Program-made: the position numbers and the translations under genes
Source: Verrucomicrobiota bacterium
Lineage (GTDB): Bacteria > Verrucomicrobiota > Verrucomicrobiia > Limisphaerales > AV2
Assembly (NCBI GenBank): GCA_003218935.1
Contig: QHPA01000062.1
Coordinates: 1-15,057, forward strand
DNA length: 15,057 nt
Direction: 5' to 3'
Notes under the pieces: generated by a model
The model's database searches: none
What the model saw: only the letters and a program-made list of their open reading frames with translations
What the model was told of the DNA's origin: nothing
Shown here: positions 14,046 through 15,057 of the stretch, one piece after another
How the letters are laid out: every line of letters starts with the position of its first letter
Position numbering within the stretch: position 1 is the stretch's first letter

Positions 14046-14342
14046 CTAACCTCCCGCCATAGCCCCCACAATCAGAAAGGGCTCCGCGCCGCGGAGAACC
14101 GCGTCGGGCAACTGGGTCTCCGGCGGTTCGAGGGACAAATCTTCTTTGCAGGCGAAGAATCTGACGAATGGCCGGCGCTTCAGCGTGCCATGGTCGCGGA
14201 TAGTCCCGCGCAACACCGGATAGCGTGCTTCGAGTGCGTCGAGCATTGAGCGCAGCGTAGCCGGGCTCGCAACCTCCAGCTGTACCTCGCCGTCAACGCG
14301 CGCCAATGTCCGCAAGTGATATGGCAGCACTATGCGGATCAT
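14046..14342 (-). CDS. MoaD/ThiS-like beta-grasp sulfur-carrier-type protein
   Basis: From the ATG at 14342 the protein has 98 residues and begins [20 protein letters not shown], the strand-turn-strand start of MoaD/ThiS proteins. It continues with [20 protein letters not shown] (26-45), [13 protein letters not shown] (56-68) and a terminal [10 protein letters not shown]. The C-terminal Gly-Gly is the residue pair that is adenylated and thiocarboxylated in sulfur carriers such as MoaD, ThiS and CysO, so the protein may be a working carrier. No E1-like activating enzyme or molybdopterin gene is next to it. It lies 55 bases after the beta-propeller gene, likely co-transcribed. An ATG three codons earlier (14351) is possible. 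That one lies in a repeat, so I prefer 14342. Confidence 0.8.
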   Translation of the reverse strand: MIRIVLPYHLRTLARVDGEVQLEVASPATLRSMLDALEARYPVLRGTIRDHGTLKRRPFVRFFACKEDLSLEPPETQLPDAVLRGAEPFLIVGAMAGG

Positions 14343-14349
14343 ACTGTTC

Positions 14350-14377
14350 ATTCGTGTCAATTCGTGTCCATTCGTGG
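14350..14377. repeat. Short tandem repeat ATTCGTGTC(A/C)
   Basis: Three units with a 10-base period (TTCGTGTCAA, TTCGTGTCCA, TTCGTGG) lie between the beta-propeller and MoaD-like genes. By general familiarity, very similar ATTCGTGTCCATTCGTGGTT sequences are scattered between genes in verrucomicrobial genomes. That cannot be confirmed here. It overlaps the leader of the MoaD-like gene. Confidence 0.5.
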
Positions 14378-14397
14378 TTCGCCTTGCGCCTTCACAG

Positions 14398-15057
14398 TCA
14401 ACGCAAAGTCTGGACTTCGACAGACAGAACCGCCGGCAGGTCGCGGACAATGGGATTCCACGTGTCGCCGCTGGTGGCAGAGGCATAGACCTGCCCGCCG
14501 GTCGTGCCGAAATACACGCCGCACGGCTCGAGCGAGTCAACGGCCATCGCGTCGCGCAGCACGTTGACGTAACAATCCTTCTGCGGCAGGCCTTTCGTGA
14601 GCGCTTCCCATTCGTTTCCGCCGGTCTTGCTGCGATACACGCGCAGCTTCCCGTCCGGCGGGAAATGTTCGGAATCGCTCTTGATGGGAACGACGTAAAT
14701 GGTTTCCGGTTCGTGCGCGTGAACGTCTATCGGGAAGCCGAAGTCGGTCGGCAGATTGCCGCTGACCTCGCGCCACTGTTCGCCGGCGTTGTCGGTGCGC
14801 AGCACGTCCCAGTGTTTCTGCATGAACAACACGTCCGGGCGCGATGGGTGCATGGCAATGCGATGAACGCAATGTCCGACTTCGACATCCGGGTCGGGAA
14901 GTTCGTATTGCGACTTCAGGCCGCGGTTCGCCGGTTTCCAGGTTTTGCCGCCGTCATCGGTCCGGAAGGCGCCCGCCGCCGAGATGGCGATGAAAATCCG
15001 GTTCGCGTTCTTCGGATCGAGAAGGATCGTATGCACGGCCATGCCGCCTGCGCCGGG
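14398..15057 (-). CDS. BNR/sialidase-like beta-propeller protein, C-terminal part
   Basis: The minus-strand frame is open to the right edge and the visible 219 residues end at a TGA (14398-14400). Repeated BNR/Asp-box and propeller elements are seen: [57 protein letters not shown] and [17 protein letters not shown]. These match the VPS10/Ycf48/sialidase-type propellers found in many environmental bacteria. Catalytic sialidase residues cannot be judged from this part. An internal ATG at 15042 is not the start, because the frame continues with PGAGG beyond it. It probably shares a transcript with the MoaD-like gene downstream. Confidence 0.8.
   Translation of the reverse strand, partial: PGAGGMAVHTILLDPKNANRIFIAISAAGAFRTDDGGKTWKPANRGLKSQYELPDPDVEVGHCVHRIAMHPSRPDVLFMQKHWDVLRTDNAGEQWREVSGNLPTDFGFPIDVHAHEPETIYVVPIKSDSEHFPPDGKLRVYRSKTGGNEWEALTKGLPQKDCYVNVLRDAMAVDSLEPCGVYFGTTGGQVYASATSGDTWNPIVRDLPAVLSVEVQTLR

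Overview
The window looks like chromosomal DNA of a verrucomicrobium, probably from the Pedosphaera-like soil lineages. This rests on recognition, not a search. The clues are moderately high GC, mostly weak Shine-Dalgarno sites, and a Tat-exported sugar isomerase next to a Tat-exported Gfo/Idh/MocA oxidoreductase. Others are secreted proteins with LamG-like and DxDxDG calcium repeats, and a short beta-rich module ending in R/K-F-Y-R that recurs in three secreted proteins.

Left part (1-3607, minus strand, transcribed right to left). This is the most interesting region, a compact operon resembling a thiazole/oxazole-modified microcin (TOMM) locus. Its order is: a small three-helix membrane protein carrying a CC-G-C8 tract; a membrane-anchored SRPBCC protein; an E1-like/RRE partner protein with two CxxC zinc motifs; and a YcaO cyclodehydratase ending in the PxPxP motif of azoline-forming YcaO enzymes. 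A further gene probably starts 5 bases after the YcaO stop and runs off the left edge. The Cys tract recalls the core of streptolysin S precursors but sits at the N-terminal side of an integral membrane protein. I propose it as the heterocyclisation substrate.

Middle part (3608-9125). A secreted phosphoesterase (PF04185 type) is followed by a scar holding a truncated sigma-54 activator gene and another gene remnant. Next comes rpsU (ribosomal protein S21) with a TTG start and its own promoter. About 460 bases without a recognisable gene follow. Then come the Tat-exported TIM-barrel isomerase and the Gfo/Idh/MocA oxidoreductase, probably one transcription unit for sugar or polyol turnover outside the cytoplasm.

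Right part (9126-15057). A secreted SUMF1/FGE-fold protein comes first. A 37-codon signal-peptide ORF then overlaps, by ATGA, a 936-residue secreted multidomain protein closed by a strong Rho-independent terminator. On the minus strand lie a DGPF/YCII-family protein, a MoaD/ThiS-like protein with a terminal Gly-Gly, and the C-terminal part of a BNR/sialidase-like beta-propeller that enters from the right edge. No tRNA, rRNA, CRISPR array, intact insertion sequence or phage gene was seen.
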